NCBI GenBank assembly: GCA_020002185.1
Contig: CM034538.1
Location: forward strand, 64,267,258-64,331,257
Direction: 5' to 3'
Source of the DNA: Paraescarpia echinospica
Taxonomy: Eukaryota > Annelida > Polychaeta > Sabellida > Siboglinidae
DNA: 64,000 nt
Shown here piece by piece: positions 22,540 through 34,775 of the stretch (positions are counted from its first letter, which is position 1; the number at the start of each line of letters is the position of its first letter). The notes beneath the pieces are model-generated. The model was not told the origin of the DNA. It saw only the letters and a program-made list of their open reading frames with translations, and did not search any database. Both the position numbers and the translations under genes were made by a program.

Positions 22540-23360
22540 AATAGGCCATCTAACTGAACTGACAGTGGAAATCTTGAATGACTGTGCATGTCACTGTTAA
22601 CCACTAAGATTTACTTATTGCAGTATATGTACCTACTCTCACCGTAGGATGATAATCGTCCTGGTACTTGCTCAGATATAATTAAAATGTTTCAATGATT
22701 ATTGGAGATTAGATGGCCTTGACCTTGACCATTATATGGTTAACCTTACATGTATTTGAATTGTAACATTGACAACCGAGTTCAGAATAATTGTAAATCT
22801 CACTTTTGAGCCTAATATCACGTATTATCTATGTAACATTTTACGAACGAACAGTTATTCATATAATTTAAATATTTAATATTAAAATATACTATCAACT
22901 TGGTCACAATGATTAAATGTTATATATTTGCTTCAGTAGCCTTATCTTGTGTAAAATCAAAGCTATGACAAACAATATATCACCCTTGAGAGTATATGTA
23001 CGTGGCTTGAAATAATTTGCTTCTTCTTGATAAACTATGATTCTTGAGGCTTTATAGCAGCTGTTGGATATCACTAGTTATTAGAAAATGCAAGAACCAA
23101 TATATCCATTGTCTTGGTGTTGGTTGTAATGTTTATTATTTTAGAAATGCAAGTTTTGCACTGCAATATTTGGTGACTAGTAGGATAAGGACTATGAAAG
23201 CTCTCCCAGGGTGACATGAGTATTTACCACCAGCTTTTTGACAGAAAGTTGCCAGTCAGAATCAAAACAGTCTTCTTTCAGCGGGCAACCCTCTCGCGTG
23301 CCTCGGAACACTACTTTCGCAGTATGATATTTTGACAACTCCTTCCTCCAGTAAGACAGT
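22540..23360. other. No supported feature
   Basis: AT-rich sequence with short frames only. Confidence 0.5.
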
Positions 23361-23524
23361 TTTCATACTTCACACAAGCATGTCCCGCATGATACCACCA
23401 GAAAAGGATGCTAGCTGCTCTTCGTATACCACAAATACTACTAGCAGTTTGGAGAACATGGCGACATCATCAGCCTGAATTATACGTTGGGAAAACTTTA
23501 TATTGCGAAGGCAGTTGGCAACCT

Positions 23525-23627
23525 TACCTTGAGCTGTGGAAATATTCACCATGTTCAATTCTAGTGAGAGGTTCAAATGATTTGTCTCGCCAAAAGTGGT
23601 TCTCACAATTCCAAGAACACGATTCAT
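23525..23627 (-). other. Possible minus-strand exon fragment
   Basis: The frame MNRVLGIVRTTFGETNHLNL...NISTAQ is followed by GTAAGGT, a good donor, at about 23524. Without an acceptor or a recognisable domain it remains weak. Confidence 0.2.
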
Positions 23628-23659
23628 TTAGCTTCTTCGAACACACAATGTAATAATGT

Positions 23660-25300
23660 CTCCACGATAACCAGCGAACATCCAGTTGATGTAGAGAACA
23701 TTTAAATCAGCTCCAAATTATTTACATTCACTGACAATTCCTGTGTTCGTGGCGTCCATATTAAGCAATTCACTAAACAGACACTCCTATTGTAAAGAGT
23801 TACCTTTCAAATACCAAATATCCACAAACAACTGTACACAAAACACTACACAAATGATGTCTATTTGTCAGTTTGAAGCGCGAAGTACAGAGGTTTTGCA
23901 ATCGTATCACATTTGCATCTAGCGGCGTGATCCAAAACAGGTCTCGTTTAATCATGACACAGATTCAGATTTTCGCAGTGGCGATCCAAAGTGATATCGG
24001 GTTTTTGTGCCTCGCTGCGTCGAGTAGACACAACTTTATGAGTTTATATCAGAGTGCACAAGACTTGGTACATTTAATTCAGTAAGTCTTTAACTTCTGG
24101 TTCGTCAGAGATTGGCATGTCTTCGAAATGCCAAACTACTATAGAGCATAGTCGTAGTCAGTGACTTAAGGACATATCCATACTTTAAAAAAGATCGTGT
24201 TACCCCCCAAAAGCGCCCAGTTCAATTACCACCGAGGGAATAATTACCTTCCAGTTAAATACAGCTGGTGTAAACTAAAAAGTATATATACACTTGTTTG
24301 ATTAGTTAGTCAGAGATTCGAATTAATTGGATACCCTCATTCAGGAATCAGGATAACATATCGTATTCCTTAAACGCGAACATTTATTTGGATACAGGTT
24401 CTATTTTATGAATGAGCGGTGGCGCCATACCACGAAGATAATAATGCTGTTTTATGACTGTGTAATATTTATGTACACTCTCTATTCGCGATTACGATTA
24501 CGTTGCGCGACGCCACCGTTTGTCGTTTTAAACGGAGAGGCTCATTACATCAGCCTCTATAGTGTTCGTAGTCACCACCCCCGGCCATCGAGGACAGCTG
24601 GATACAAATACATATTCGCGTCGAGACGAAGATGATTGATTAGCTGAATAAAGGTAACAAGTGAAATTAACTTTCAAGCTATTTCAACAAAAATAAAAAT
24701 AAACTCTTTTTAACTGATAAGTCCGAGGAAACTTGATAGTTCGATTACGTTACCATACGTTACACATAAAGTTTAGGTCGCAGCTTCAAACCCCAAAATA
24801 CAGTGAACACGTGCTATACGTTGGGACAAAGTGATACTTATATATCCGAAGTTCCTTCTACCATGGGTAAATTACACGGTGTAGATTGGGACCACGATCT
24901 CACGATTATTCGTTTACGCAGATGGTTCTTAGGCACATCAAGAGTTCCAGCGTGCGTACAATGCATTTAACATTTTCGTATTTTTAATTTTTAATGGTAA
25001 CGTTTATTTTCTGAAGTACGATTGAATAGGTATTTTTGTTATGCATGATATTTAATATATAACATTACTTTTATAGAGAAAACACAAGCTCTATCGCCGT
25101 CAAATTATCGAGGTTGAAATATACCATATGCTGTTTCAAAAGATCGATAATTCTTTTCACTCCCTCAAACCTAATGCATATATTTTTCTACTATAATACA
25201 TCAATGACTAATTAATTATATAGCTGTAACTCGTGAATTAACATAGAGAGTATAACACCGTTGATGAAAGACGTCAAATAATGGCGGAGGAGAAACTCAC
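23660..25300. other. No supported feature
   Basis: No coding, tandem or inverted-repeat structure that I can defend; one GC-richer patch at 24400-24640 is unexplained. Confidence 0.45.
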
Positions 25301-25546
25301 AATAAACCTTCTACTACCCCGGTGTGGCTCTTCAAAAGCACCCAACTGCACCCCCTTGAGGTACCTCAGAAATTGCTTGTAGGGAAACTATGCGTCTGGC
25401 CCCCTGGCATATTCCTAGGGCCAGCTGCCCCTTTGCCTCCCTCGTACCCGTGTAAATGGAGTACAACTGAAATGCCACATTGGTTCTGGGCAGAAACTGC
25501 ATCATTCATCACTGTAGACATGACTTCAACGTAAGCGGACTTTGCT

Positions 25547-25835
25547 GTTGTCCCGCCCGGTACGTTACACGTGTTGTACACAGTCGTCCATGTTGTCCCG
25601 TCCAGTACGTTACACGTGCTGTACTCACTCGTCCATGCTGTCCCGTCCAGTACGTTACACGTGCTGTACTCACTCGTCCATGCTGTCCCGTCCAGTACGT
25701 TACACGTGTTGTACTCACTCGCCCATGTTGTCCCGTCCAGTACATTACACGTGCTGTACTCACTCGTCCATGTTGACCCATCCAGTACGTTACACGTGTT
25801 GTACTCACTCGTGTATGTTGTCGTATACACTGGGT
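25547..25835. repeat. 45-bp minisatellite, about 6.4 units
   Basis: Unit of 45 bp beginning TGTCCCGTCCAGTACGTTAC. Because 45 is a multiple of three, four frames stay open and give 15-residue repeats; these are artefacts. First and last units are the most diverged. Confidence 0.95.
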
Positions 25836-26079
25836 TTATTTTAATACGAGGGCATTTATTAGGGTTATAATTCGCAATTGTTAGAAAGTTTTTAATGCAA
25901 CATTAATTTAGTAGCAATACGTTCTGTCTTGTTATCGCAAATTCAGGTTTATAAAATATTAGAGTGGTAAATTCTTATATAGCGTGACACCTTAGGCAGA
26001 TCTGTTCAGTCTGTGAAGCTTTCAGCCACTTTGCAATTACTGCGTTGAAACTATTTATACACAAATATCACCAATATCT

Positions 26080-27591
26080 ACAACTTGGATGGTATTCCAC
26101 CCAAACTACTATTGGAAATTGTAGAACAAATTAGCATATCGCTTGCAACAGTTTTCAACTTGTCATTAGAAGAGGGAGTGGTTCCTTTAGAATGGAAAGA
26201 AGCAAACATTATACCGTTATTAAAAAAAGGTTCGAGAAACAAGTCAGAAAAGTATAGACCAGTGAGTTTAACATCAGTGATTTGTAAATTATTAGAAAGA
26301 CTAATTAAAGATCACATGGTGGATTTTCTTGTTAAACAAAACTTGATAAACCCATCTCAACATGGTTTTTTTAAAGCGAGGTCATGCTTAACAAACATGT
26401 TATGTTTTTTGGAAGACATCATTAAGTGGGTAGATAAGGGATCACCAGTAGATATCGTCTACTTAGATTTTCAAAAAGCTTTCGACAAAGTGCCACATCA
26501 GAGATTACTGCTTAAACTAAAGGCCCATGGCATAGGAAATGGTATAATTAACTGGATAGAACAATGGCTGATTGACAGAAGACAACGTGTAGTAGTTGAT
26601 GGGGTGGCTTCAAACTGGAAATCGGTATTGAGTGGGGTACCACAGGGATCAGTATTAGGGCCTATATTATTCCTAATATATATCAACGATTTGGATGATG
26701 AAATAACAAGCAATGTGTTGAAATTTGCGGATGATACAAAAGTGTTTAGAAGGATTAAAAGTGATGGAGATAGACAGCATTTACAAGATGATCTTGACAG
26801 GTTGATCAAATGGTCTGAAAAGTGGCAAATGCTGTTCAATTTTGGGAAATGTAAATGCCTCCACACAGGACATGGGAACGAAGAGGTAGAATATACAATG
26901 GGGGGTACTGTACTAAGTACTACTGAAAAAGAAAAGGACTTAGGGTTAACCATTAGTGCTGATATGAAGGTTTCAGAGCAGTGCGGAATTGCAGCTTCAA
27001 AGGGAAATAAAATCCTTGGATTAATTAGGCGAAACATAACGTATAAGGAAAAAGAGCTAATAATTGTATTCAAGCGTGGAGGCCGTATCGCAGGAAGGAC
27101 ATAGATATGCTAGAAAGAGTGCAGAGGAGAGCAACTAAAATGATACAAAAACTGAGGGATCTTAGTTACGAAATACGCCTAAAAAATGCGGTTTAACAAC
27201 ACTAGAGACCAGGAGGTTGAGAGGAGATCAGATAGAAATGTTAAAAATATTGAAGGGTTATGAAAATATTTCTATCAATATTTTTTTCTCAGTTAAGAAA
27301 GATAGAAGGACTAGAGGACATGAACTTACATTAGCAAAGGAGCAGTGTAGATTAGATATAAGAAAGTTCTCATTCACACAAAGGACTGTAAATAAATGGA
27401 ACAGATTATTTGCTGATTGTGTGGGTGCTAGTAGCGTGAATATGTTTAAAAATAAAATCGACACATACCTCAGACGGGCTGGATACACATAGATAAAAGG
27501 GTCGGACTCTCGATAAGCCAAAGGGCTTCCTTGTCCACCTGCCACCTAGAGTTAATTATCTGTGTGGCAATCTTGTTAAATCTTGTTAAAC
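26080..27591 (+). mobile_element. 5'-truncated CR1-like LINE, RT to 3' end
   Basis: A frame from about 26085 carries a nearly intact reverse transcriptase: EANIIPLLKKGSRNKSEKYR, VYLDFQKAFDKVPHQRLLLK, SGVPQGSVLGPILFLIYIND, and the catalytic LKFADDTKVF (FADD codons at 26724-26735). A frameshift near 27075 leads to KDIDMLERVQRRATKMIQKL and the C-terminal thumb/end region (27217-27492) ending TYLRRAGYT. After the stop a short 3' UTR ends in two ATCTTGTTAA repeats (27570-27590), the kind of short tandem tail seen on CR1/L2-type LINEs. The endonuclease is missing, so this is a 5'-truncated insertion. It is the best preserved LINE in the window. Confidence 0.9.
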
Positions 27592-27599
27592 TAGTTAAT

Positions 27600-28700
27600 C
27601 ATTCACCACACGTCTTAGGTCAATTTCCTTGACATTATTAAAACACTATACTCACGATTCTCATTTTCATTGCCCAAGTTTCGTATTCTGCAATTCTCCG
27701 TTAAATTACCTCCTTGCGGTGTCGTCCAATTTCTACTAATGACAAATCATCAGAACAGACTAAATTAGTACAAAAACCACACTTCGTGGCTAATTCGTAC
27801 AATGTATGACCTTGTCGTATAATGACAGTCGGTGATGCCTGTCGTGACAGACTGGCATTGACGAAGTGCTTGCAGACACAAGTATCGATGTGCCGACTGA
27901 TGCGCTTAGGGTTGGCGACAAGGGTATGGGCGTGTGGGGAGGAGGTCGGCAGCAGCGAAATAGCACGTTGGACTATATACGAGATTTGCCGCAGTTTCGA
28001 TTCCTCTTGCTGCCGTTCTTAAGCTTGGGTAATTTCGTTCACTCCGCGTTGCTTTACTTCCTTTGATTGTTTAAATGCTTACCTAGCTGTGGACAGTGTG
28101 AGTATTCAGTATGTTTACGCAGAGTGGCCGAATGTTTCATAAAGTAGAGATGAAATTGCTGGAATGAATGGGTCTGGTAGGGGTGAAGTGTATAGCGCTT
28201 TAAACAGTCCTAAGGCAAGGGTAGCACGACGTATAAAGACTTACCTTTACAAGGCAGTGACATATTACAGCTACGACTGAGGTGCCCGCCCAATCCGATG
28301 TTTTCGCTCGTTTCATTTCTAATCGATTGTGTAAATAATTAGTAATTTTTTCTCAAAAACTGCAAATTATTATTCCTCAATACAGTTAACTATTCGTGTA
28401 ACTACCAACATGACCTTTTTGGTAGCAACGACAGTATTGTAATAAGTCCCCAAGTTACTTGATGAAACTATAAAGTCAGGTTCATCATGTTAGGATATAT
28501 ACATTATGTTACGATATATACATTATGTTCGCCGGGTTTTTGTGGAGATTAGCAAGCCAATATATTTGTTTCAATAAACCAGAGAACCAATGTTTTCACT
28601 TGCTCATTAGTATGTAAGTCGGATATTGTTATTTTTAAAAATGGCTTCCAAAATATATTTTCCCATATATCTTAATAACTGCGTCACCTAGAGCTATAAT
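27600..28700. other. No supported feature
   Basis: Unique-looking sequence; no frames or repeats I can support. Confidence 0.5.
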
Positions 28701-28713
28701 GTGTGTGCCTATA

Positions 28714-28796
28714 TATATGTATATATATATATATATATATATAGGCATATATAGGCATATATATAGGCATATATATATATATATATATATATATCA
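28714..28796. repeat. (TA)n microsatellite with GGCATATA interruptions
   Basis: AT dinucleotides with three TAGGCATATA interruptions. It directly joins the tail of the RTE LINE and may have grown from it. Confidence 0.9.
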
Positions 28797-30258
28797 TCAT
28801 CATCATTGTGCAGCCGTAGTGTCCCGTGATTGGGCAAAGGCTTCAGCATGTCGTTTCCAAATCAGCCTGTCTTGCACTATCCTCTGCCAGATGGTGCCCT
28901 TCCAGTACTCATCTAGTTCGTCTCTACACCGTTTCGCCGGTCTTCCTCTAGACTGTTTCCCTTCGTAAAATCTCCAGGTTGTGATACGTGATGTCCATCG
29001 GTTATCTCGTAGTCTGCTGTTGTGCCCTGCCCAGGTCCACGTCTGCCTTCTGATCACGTCTATGACCATTGTCTTCTGTCTTACCGAGATGTTTTTTTTT
29101 CTCCCGACATGTGATGTTCTTTGTCTGGATGGTGAGTGTCCATGTTTCAGCGCCGTATGTCGTCGTTGGAAGTACGCATGAGTTGAAGACTTATCTCTTC
29201 AAGTAGGTTCCAAAGTTACCCTTGAAGATGTCGCGGTGTTTGGCGAATGCTGTCCAACCTGCAGTGATTCTTCTTTGAATCTCCTTGTTTCGGTTTTTGT
29301 CTCTGATACTGTATCGCTGTCCCAGATACGTATCTGTCAACGTTTTCTATCTGCGTCGTGTTGATATATATTGATGTGTCATTTTCTAGCATCACTTTTG
29401 TCTTCGAGATGTTCATCTTCAGACCTTGTTTTTCACTTTCATCAGCTAGCTCCTGCAGCGTGTTTTGTAGTTCTTGCGGTGTAGTAGCGCATATGAGTAT
29501 GTCGTCGGCGAAGCGAAGATGGCTGAGGTACTCACCGCTTATCCTCTGGTTTATAGGTCAGTCTTCGGAATATGCTTTTGAGTGTTGTCATAAACAGCTT
29601 GGGCGATATGGTGTCACCCTGTCGTATTCCTCTCTTGATGTTGATCTTGTTGCTCTTTTTGTGTAGGTGGACAGTCACCGAGTTGATAGTGTAAATGTTT
29701 TTCAGGAGTTCTATGTACACGTCTTCTATCCCATGTTTTTGAAGGGAGTTCAGTATTACTTGAGTTTGCACCGAGTCGAAAGCCTTCTCGTAGACGAAAG
29801 CGATACAGAGCGGGATATTATATTATCGGCACTTCTCGTTCAGTTGGATTACGACGTGTATGTGGTCTGTCGTTGAGTACCTGCTTCTGAATCCTGCTTG
29901 CTCTCGTGGTTTGTTTTCGTCGAGTGTCTTCTCTAGCCTATCCGCTAGTATCTTTGTGAGTAATGTGTAGATGTTTGATAACAGACACATTGGACTGTAG
30001 TTATTTAAGTCTTTCTTAATTCCCTTCTTGAAGATTATCACCATCTATGCGTTCTTCCATGTGGTGTGTATTCGTCTTTCTGAAAAGCATTTAATATACT
30101 GCTTAGCCAGTGTCTTCGAGATGGCATCTTCTCCTGCTTTTAATGTTGCAATGTTTACATGGTCGTTTCCTGCTGTCTTCCCACTCTTCATATCTATTTG
30201 CGCTGCTTCCACCTCCCATGGTGTTACATCTGGTACCTCTTTCGGGACGGTGTGAATT
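28793..30258 (-). mobile_element. RTE-like LINE, RT half, minus strand
   Basis: Reading leftward: AGNDHVNIATLKAGEDAISK and CFSERRIHTTWKNA (30180-30050), then IIFKKGIKKDLNNYSPMCLL and LDENKPREQAGFRSRYST (30040-29880). RT catalytic blocks follow: GIRQGDTISPKLFMTTLKSI (near 29630) and HLRFADDILICATTPQELQ (FADD near 29505). The C-terminal part near 28900 has SRGRPAKRCRDELDEYW and WKRHAEAFAQ. The end is a (ATG)n tail (28793-28806, minus strand), as is typical for RTE-type LINEs. Frameshifts near 30050, 29820, 29530 and 29200 mark it as dead. Confidence 0.85.
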
Positions 30259-30261
30259 ATT

Positions 30262-30480
30262 GGGCGCAGTGCCCGGGTGGTCAGAATGCTGGACTCTAGA
30301 CTGGAGGAACCGCGGTTCGAATCCCGGCGCCGGGTGGGCCGTAGTTCGGTACTGGTTAGGCTGCAGTGTCGAAACATGGGCAATTTCGTTCTCCCTACGT
30401 CGCCCCCTTTCCAACCCGCACCGGCCAGGGGGGAAGGGTAGGTCAACAACACCTGCATGCAAAGTACAATGAAGCCAAGG
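30262..30480 (+). mobile_element. tRNA-derived SINE
   Basis: The first 70 bases imitate a tRNA: GCGCAGTGCCCGGGTGGTCA (A-box region) and GGTTCGAATCC (30314-30324), a perfect RNA polymerase III B box. They are followed by a unique SINE body (GTAGTTCGGTACTGGTTAGG onward). The right border is uncertain, about 30455-30485. It separates the two oppositely oriented RTE fragments. It is not a tRNA gene: the acceptor arms do not pair and the body continues. Confidence 0.7.
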
Positions 30481-30579
30481 CCCTCAGTCCCCAGCAGCAT
30501 CGAAAGACTCTATGACCACGAAGGCGGCTCGGGCTAGGTACAGGGGGTGCTAAGAATCTCTGGGGGAAGAAGAGCCACC

Positions 30580-30985
30580 GAGAGAAGGTAAGTAGACTGA
30601 AGATAGCAAAATATAACTTAAGAACACTACTAAGAGATGAACAGTTACAAGACTGGAGGAAGAACTTATCGAAACCAGGTTGATATTGGATATGATCGGG
30701 ATCGGTGAAGTCAGAAGAAGAGAGTACTGCTTCACTACCTTACAAAGCGGCCATCTACTATGCCTTTCCCCGTCGAAAAACGGCCAAGCAGGAGGAGGCT
30801 TTCTCATAATCAAGAAATGGAAAGACAATATAGTGAGGGTTAACAGCATCAGTCCCAGAGTAGCAGAAATGATTCTATGCATAACAAAGCGCCACGAACT
30901 GAAGCTAGTACAAGTATATGCACCAACAATATCATACTCAGTAGAAGACACAGACTTCAAAAATTCTCAAAAACTTTGCTGAACA
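30580..30985 (+). mobile_element. RTE-like LINE, endonuclease half, plus strand
   Basis: The frame LKIAKYNLRTLLRDEQLQDW, then ILDMIGIGEVRRREY, NGQAGGGFLIIKKWKDNIVR and VAEMILCITKRHELKLVQVY belongs to the N-terminal AP-endonuclease domain of the RTE group. It is in the opposite orientation to the RT half at 28793-30258 and reads away from it. Either two insertions or one 5'-inverted insertion (see findings). Confidence 0.75.
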
Positions 30986-31420
30986 GCGGTAACAGAGATA
31001 GGTCTGTAGTTTCACACATTTTGTTTATCTCTCTTCTTGTACACAGGAACAACATTTGCTCTTTTAAAACAAGTTGGAAAAGTTCCACAATTTCAGGTCA
31101 TATTAAAAAGCATAGTTAGTGGACCTGCTAATTCGGCAGCACATCCCCTAAGGATTACACCTGATATATTGTCAGGGCCGCATGCTTTGTTTACATCGGT
31201 GGTTCTTAGTACTCCGATGACATCATCATAACACACATTGATATTAGTCATTGAGTCGGATTGATATGAGGGAATACTTGGATAAACAAGGTTATATACT
31301 AATGTAAAGACAGATTCGAAGTGGTCAGAAAATAGTTCTGCTATGTCAGCTGGGCTGTCTGCCTCAGTTATGTATACTAGAGTGCAGATCTGCTGGTGTC
31401 TAAAATTCGTGCATTGCAAA
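30986..31420 (-). mobile_element. LINE RT fragment, minus strand
   Basis: Leftward: ADSPADIAELFSDHFESVFT, then TTDVNKACGPDNISGVILRG near 31180, continuing in another frame as CGTFPTCFKRANVVPVYKK and a NYRPIS block near 31000. This is the RT N-terminal region of a Jockey/I-group-like LINE. It stops before the catalytic site, at the junction with the plus-strand endonuclease fragment. Confidence 0.7.
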
Positions 31421-31684
31421 ATTATGTGGCAACACGGTATTGTGTTCTTTTTAACAAAACTAAAACTTTTACATTGAATGATGACATGCCAGCCAGGTTT
31501 ACTAACAATCGTAGCTGTAGCATTAGAAACAGTCTGTGAACGTATGATCTGGAATCTCACATTTTCATGTTTCTGTTCAAATAAGTGTGGAAACGGGAAC
31601 TTTTCAAAAAACGGCTGACTGGAATTTGGAAAGGCAAGGCCCGTAGACACACAGTCACAGACCCAATCCGAAATATATAAATAA

Positions 31685-31871
31685 GGCTGGTTTGTTAGAA
31701 CCAGACGTCAGCGAATTGCTCTTTTCCATCTGGACATGAGGCGACATTTTTTTACGAGACGACCGGAATAAGTCACACATAACCATGCTTATCTGGCTAA
31801 ACATCATTCCTGCAGAAGCTGTTTACTTTAACATTTTGCTTCGTAATTATATAAATCCTTCTTACTAAAAT
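31685..31871. repeat. Copy 1 of a 185-bp dispersed repeat
   Basis: Matches 39841-40024 over its whole length with scattered changes. Shared landmarks: GAACCAGA, GACATGAGGCGAC, TTTTTTACGAGAC, GCTGTTTACTTTAACATTTT and the end AATCCTTCTTACTAAAAT. No coding frame. Confidence 0.8.
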
Positions 31872-32458
31872 TAGTTCTTAAGAGGGAGCATATTCCAAAG
31901 AGTTGGTGCAGCAACACAAAAAGCCCTAGTTCCAATGTTATTGTTGACTCTATGAACAAAACGTAGGTCAGAACTACATGATCAAAGCTGGATAAGTTTT
32001 CTTACAGGAGTAAGCAGTGAATGCAAATAAGACGGTTGCTTACTGGTATTTAATGGTGCAGAACTTAAGTATTATACGATATCGTACAGGAAGCCAATGC
32101 AAATACTTCAAAAGTGGTACAGAGCGAGAAAAACAAGGAGATCTTGTAAATACCCTTGCCAGACAATTTTGAACACGTTAACGTTTTGTTATATCCTTGC
32201 TAGCGATATTATAAAGCAGAGAATTGCAATAGTCAAGTATGCTGCTAACAAGCGCTGTTGCAATAGTTTTAGCAATGATAAAAACAGCTGCGAAACGTTT
32301 GAGATATGTGTTGTCGGAAATTGAAGTTACTATCAACGATCACTTCTAGATTCCGCACCGAGGATGCTGGCGTGATATACTGATTTAAAATACGGGTTTT
32401 ATTTATTAATTATTAGCTTAGTTAAATACTTTGTTATTTAATTGATAAAAGTTCAATT

Positions 32459-32501
32459 ATATTAACTGGTTCCTTAGACACACCACGTTAACATATTTTA
32501 C
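32459..32501. repeat. Short repeat shared with 39037-39081
   Basis: Both copies read ATTA(A/G)CTGGTTCC(T/A)TAGAC(A/G)CACCA(C/T)GTTAACATATTTTA. In the second copy it abuts an SLC16-like exon. Confidence 0.65.
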
Positions 32502-32644
32502 TCATAATAATAACAACATAAATTTAACATAATATACATTATAACTGTGTATTAGTGTCGACTATGTCTTGAATACATCAATGCAGAACACCACATTTAT
32601 TTCGAATGGGGCGCTATATATTGTTTCCCGTGTCCCTAGATAAT

Positions 32645-33228
32645 CTCACATCACGCCAGTCCTTCGTGCACTACATTGGCTGTCTGTGGGGTATCATGTG
32701 CAATTCAAATTGCTCACATGATGGTGCAACACAATCTGAGAAGATCATTTCGGACTGAGTGCAGGCTGCTGCTGGGTGTACCCATGTCAAAGTCGCAACT
32801 GGGGGACAGAGCCTTTTCTGTGGCTGCACCCACACTGTGGAACAACATACCCCTATCCATTCGCTACGCTCCATCGACGGATGTATTCAAACGACAGTTA
32901 AAGACTTACTTGTTTTGCAAAACTTTTCAGTGTAGTTTTAATTATTTATGACATTTTGCATAAAATACTTGTATTGTTCATAGATAGTTCTGTATGTGTT
33001 TATTTTAGAGTTATTTTATTTATATATACTTTATTTACTTATTTATATATCTAAGACCTCTAGTTTTAATTTTCAATAGTTTTGTATGTAGATATAAACT
33101 AGTTTTTTTAAATGTTTTTTTATTTGTATTTGTATGTATTGCTTCAATTAATTTATAAAGCGCCTTTGAGCAGTTTAGACTGAAAAGGACGCTATGTAAA
33201 TATGCATATATATTATTATTATATGAAC
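32645..33228 (+). mobile_element. L2-like LINE 3' end
   Basis: A diverged C-terminal LINE segment: VLRALHWLSVGYHVQFKLL near 32660, then in another frame GVPMSKSQLGDRAFSVAAPT and LWNNIPLSIRYAPSTDVFK ending KRQLKTYLFCKTF (to about 32930). The 3' UTR closes with the L2 signature near 33155-33225: AAGCGCCTTTGAGCAGTTTA, a complementary AAAAGGACGCTATGTAAATA and a (TTA)n tail. Truncated at the 5' side. Confidence 0.85.
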
Positions 33229-33259
33229 TCGACAATTAAGATATAATTATTCTAAACCA

Positions 33260-33283
33260 TATATATATATATATATATATATA
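33260..33283. repeat. (TA)n microsatellite
   Basis: Twelve AT dinucleotides just before the first copy of repeat family R. Confidence 0.9.
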
Positions 33284-33286
33284 TTG

Positions 33287-33935
33287 CTGTACATGGTCAA
33301 AGCGCTGATGTTGTTGGAGGAATACATACAACGAATACATTTTGTTTAAAAGGAATCCATATAAGGGTTTTGCAAGATCGCACATTTTCTATGATTGCGA
33401 TAATGAACTTGAGTTAGCCATATAGTACCCGAGTGAACAAACTAGCACCGTCTTGCTTTGGCGCAATGACGACTAACAACGTTGCTTACTCCTCCAAACA
33501 ACTAGTATACTATATTGTCCCTTGCGTATGCGTAATGCTAAAACGGTTGTGCATTGTGATTTGTGTGAACAAATCATGTAGATCCATACAAAATCATCCC
33601 AATTGCTTTGAATTAAAACAATTGTTGAAGAGAAACAATTATGTAGTATATGGCATAGCCGTGTACAAAGACTGTTCTTGTTTACGACCGCCAGCACCGT
33701 TTGCCTTGACTCTGTTATATAATTGAGGGCAGTCAACGAGAACGTCATTCAGCGGTCACGCGTTACCCGCGTGTGAACGATTCAACGACGTTGGCTTCGA
33801 ATCAACTCTTCTGTTGTCCTTCATCTTGCGGCATATCTCGCAGCTGTAGATAAAGCACCTTTGCCAATATTAAGCTTAGCCTTAGGAACAACTATTTTGT
33901 GTGCGATAAAGGTTTTTGGCTGCCTGAGGATATAT
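33287..33935 (+). repeat. Repeat family R, copy 1
   Basis: An unclassified repeat of about 650 bp running from TGTACATGGTCAAAGCGCTG to GGCTGCCTGAGGATAT. Its middle carries ATTCAGCGGTCACGCGTTAC and its end the segment GCCTTAGGAACAACTATTTT. The same sequence follows directly as copy 2 and recurs inverted at 36437-37345. On the opposite strand the end segment reads VPKAKLN-like codons, but no intact frame exists. Confidence 0.75.
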
Positions 33936-34250
33936 GAACTTGAGTTAGTCATATCGTACCCGAGTGAATAAACTAGCACAGTCTTGCTTTAGCGCAATGA
34001 CGATTACAACGTTTCTTACTCCGCCAAACAGCTGGTATACTATCTCGTCCCTTGTGCATGCGTAATACTAAAACGGTTGTGTATTGTGATTTGTGTGAAG
34101 AAATTATGTATTGTGTAGATCCATGCAAAGTAATCCAAATTATTTTGAATTAAAACAATCGTTGAAGTGACATAATTAGATATTATATGACATAGCCAGC
34201 ATCGTTCTCCTCGTCACTGATTCATAATTGGGAACAGACAACGAGAACGT

Positions 34251-34578
34251 TGTCGCGCTTACATTTACCCGGGCGTTAAATTTTATTCGGGGGATGTTTA
34301 TGTGCATATGTAAGGCATAATATTTGGCACCAGTTGATCACATAGTGATAAACGATATCCAGTAGTTAAATATGTTTCGTTTGTTGTCGTAATACGAGCG
34401 TTATAGTTAGAGTTCATAATTATAATTTGCTGTTTCAGATTTGTGACCAAGTATAAGAGTAAGTCACGTGACCTGTGCGTGGAGAGGAAACTGTTTTACG
34501 ACAGAAATTGATTATGTCTGTGGGAAGCAAACATTTTATAATTTATGTTTATATATATATATATATACATATAAATAA

Positions 34579-34614
<36 letters not shown>

Positions 34615-34742
34615 ATACATAACGCCCGGATAAATGAAAGCGCGACAGTCGTAGCTGGTGCTAAATACATTCCCTAAATAGGCGCACGCGCAGAAACTTC
34701 ACCCGGATATTATTTAACGCTCGGATAAATGTAAGCGCGACA
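34251..34742. mobile_element. TIR element nested in repeat R (TGTCGCGC ends)
   Basis: Left arm 34251-34280 (TGTCGCGCTTACATTTACCC and 10 more) is complementary to 34713-34742 at 28 of 30 positions. CGT lies on both sides (34248-34250 and, after one extra C, 34744-34746), consistent with a 3-bp target duplication. A third, inward copy of the terminus at 34621-34647 suggests rearrangement or a partial second element. The interior holds a TA microsatellite (34549-34611) and nothing coding. Confidence 0.8.
34549..34611. repeat. (TA)n microsatellite
   Basis: AT dinucleotides with an AAATAAATAAAT interruption, inside the nested TIR element. Confidence 0.95.
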
Positions 34743-34775
34743 CCGTCATTCAGGGATCACGCGTTACCCGCGTGT

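Noticed and set aside
24400..24660. A second solo LTR
   Set aside because: TG and CA-like ends can be chosen but no target duplication matches.
25397..25425. A hairpin CTGGCCC...GGGCCAG
   Set aside because: Seven-base arms are too short to stand out.
25509..25870. Several overlapping frames of about 100 codons
   Set aside because: Same artefact in a 45-bp minisatellite.
30262..30335. A functional tRNA gene
   Set aside because: The B box is perfect but the acceptor stem does not pair and the sequence runs on into a SINE body.
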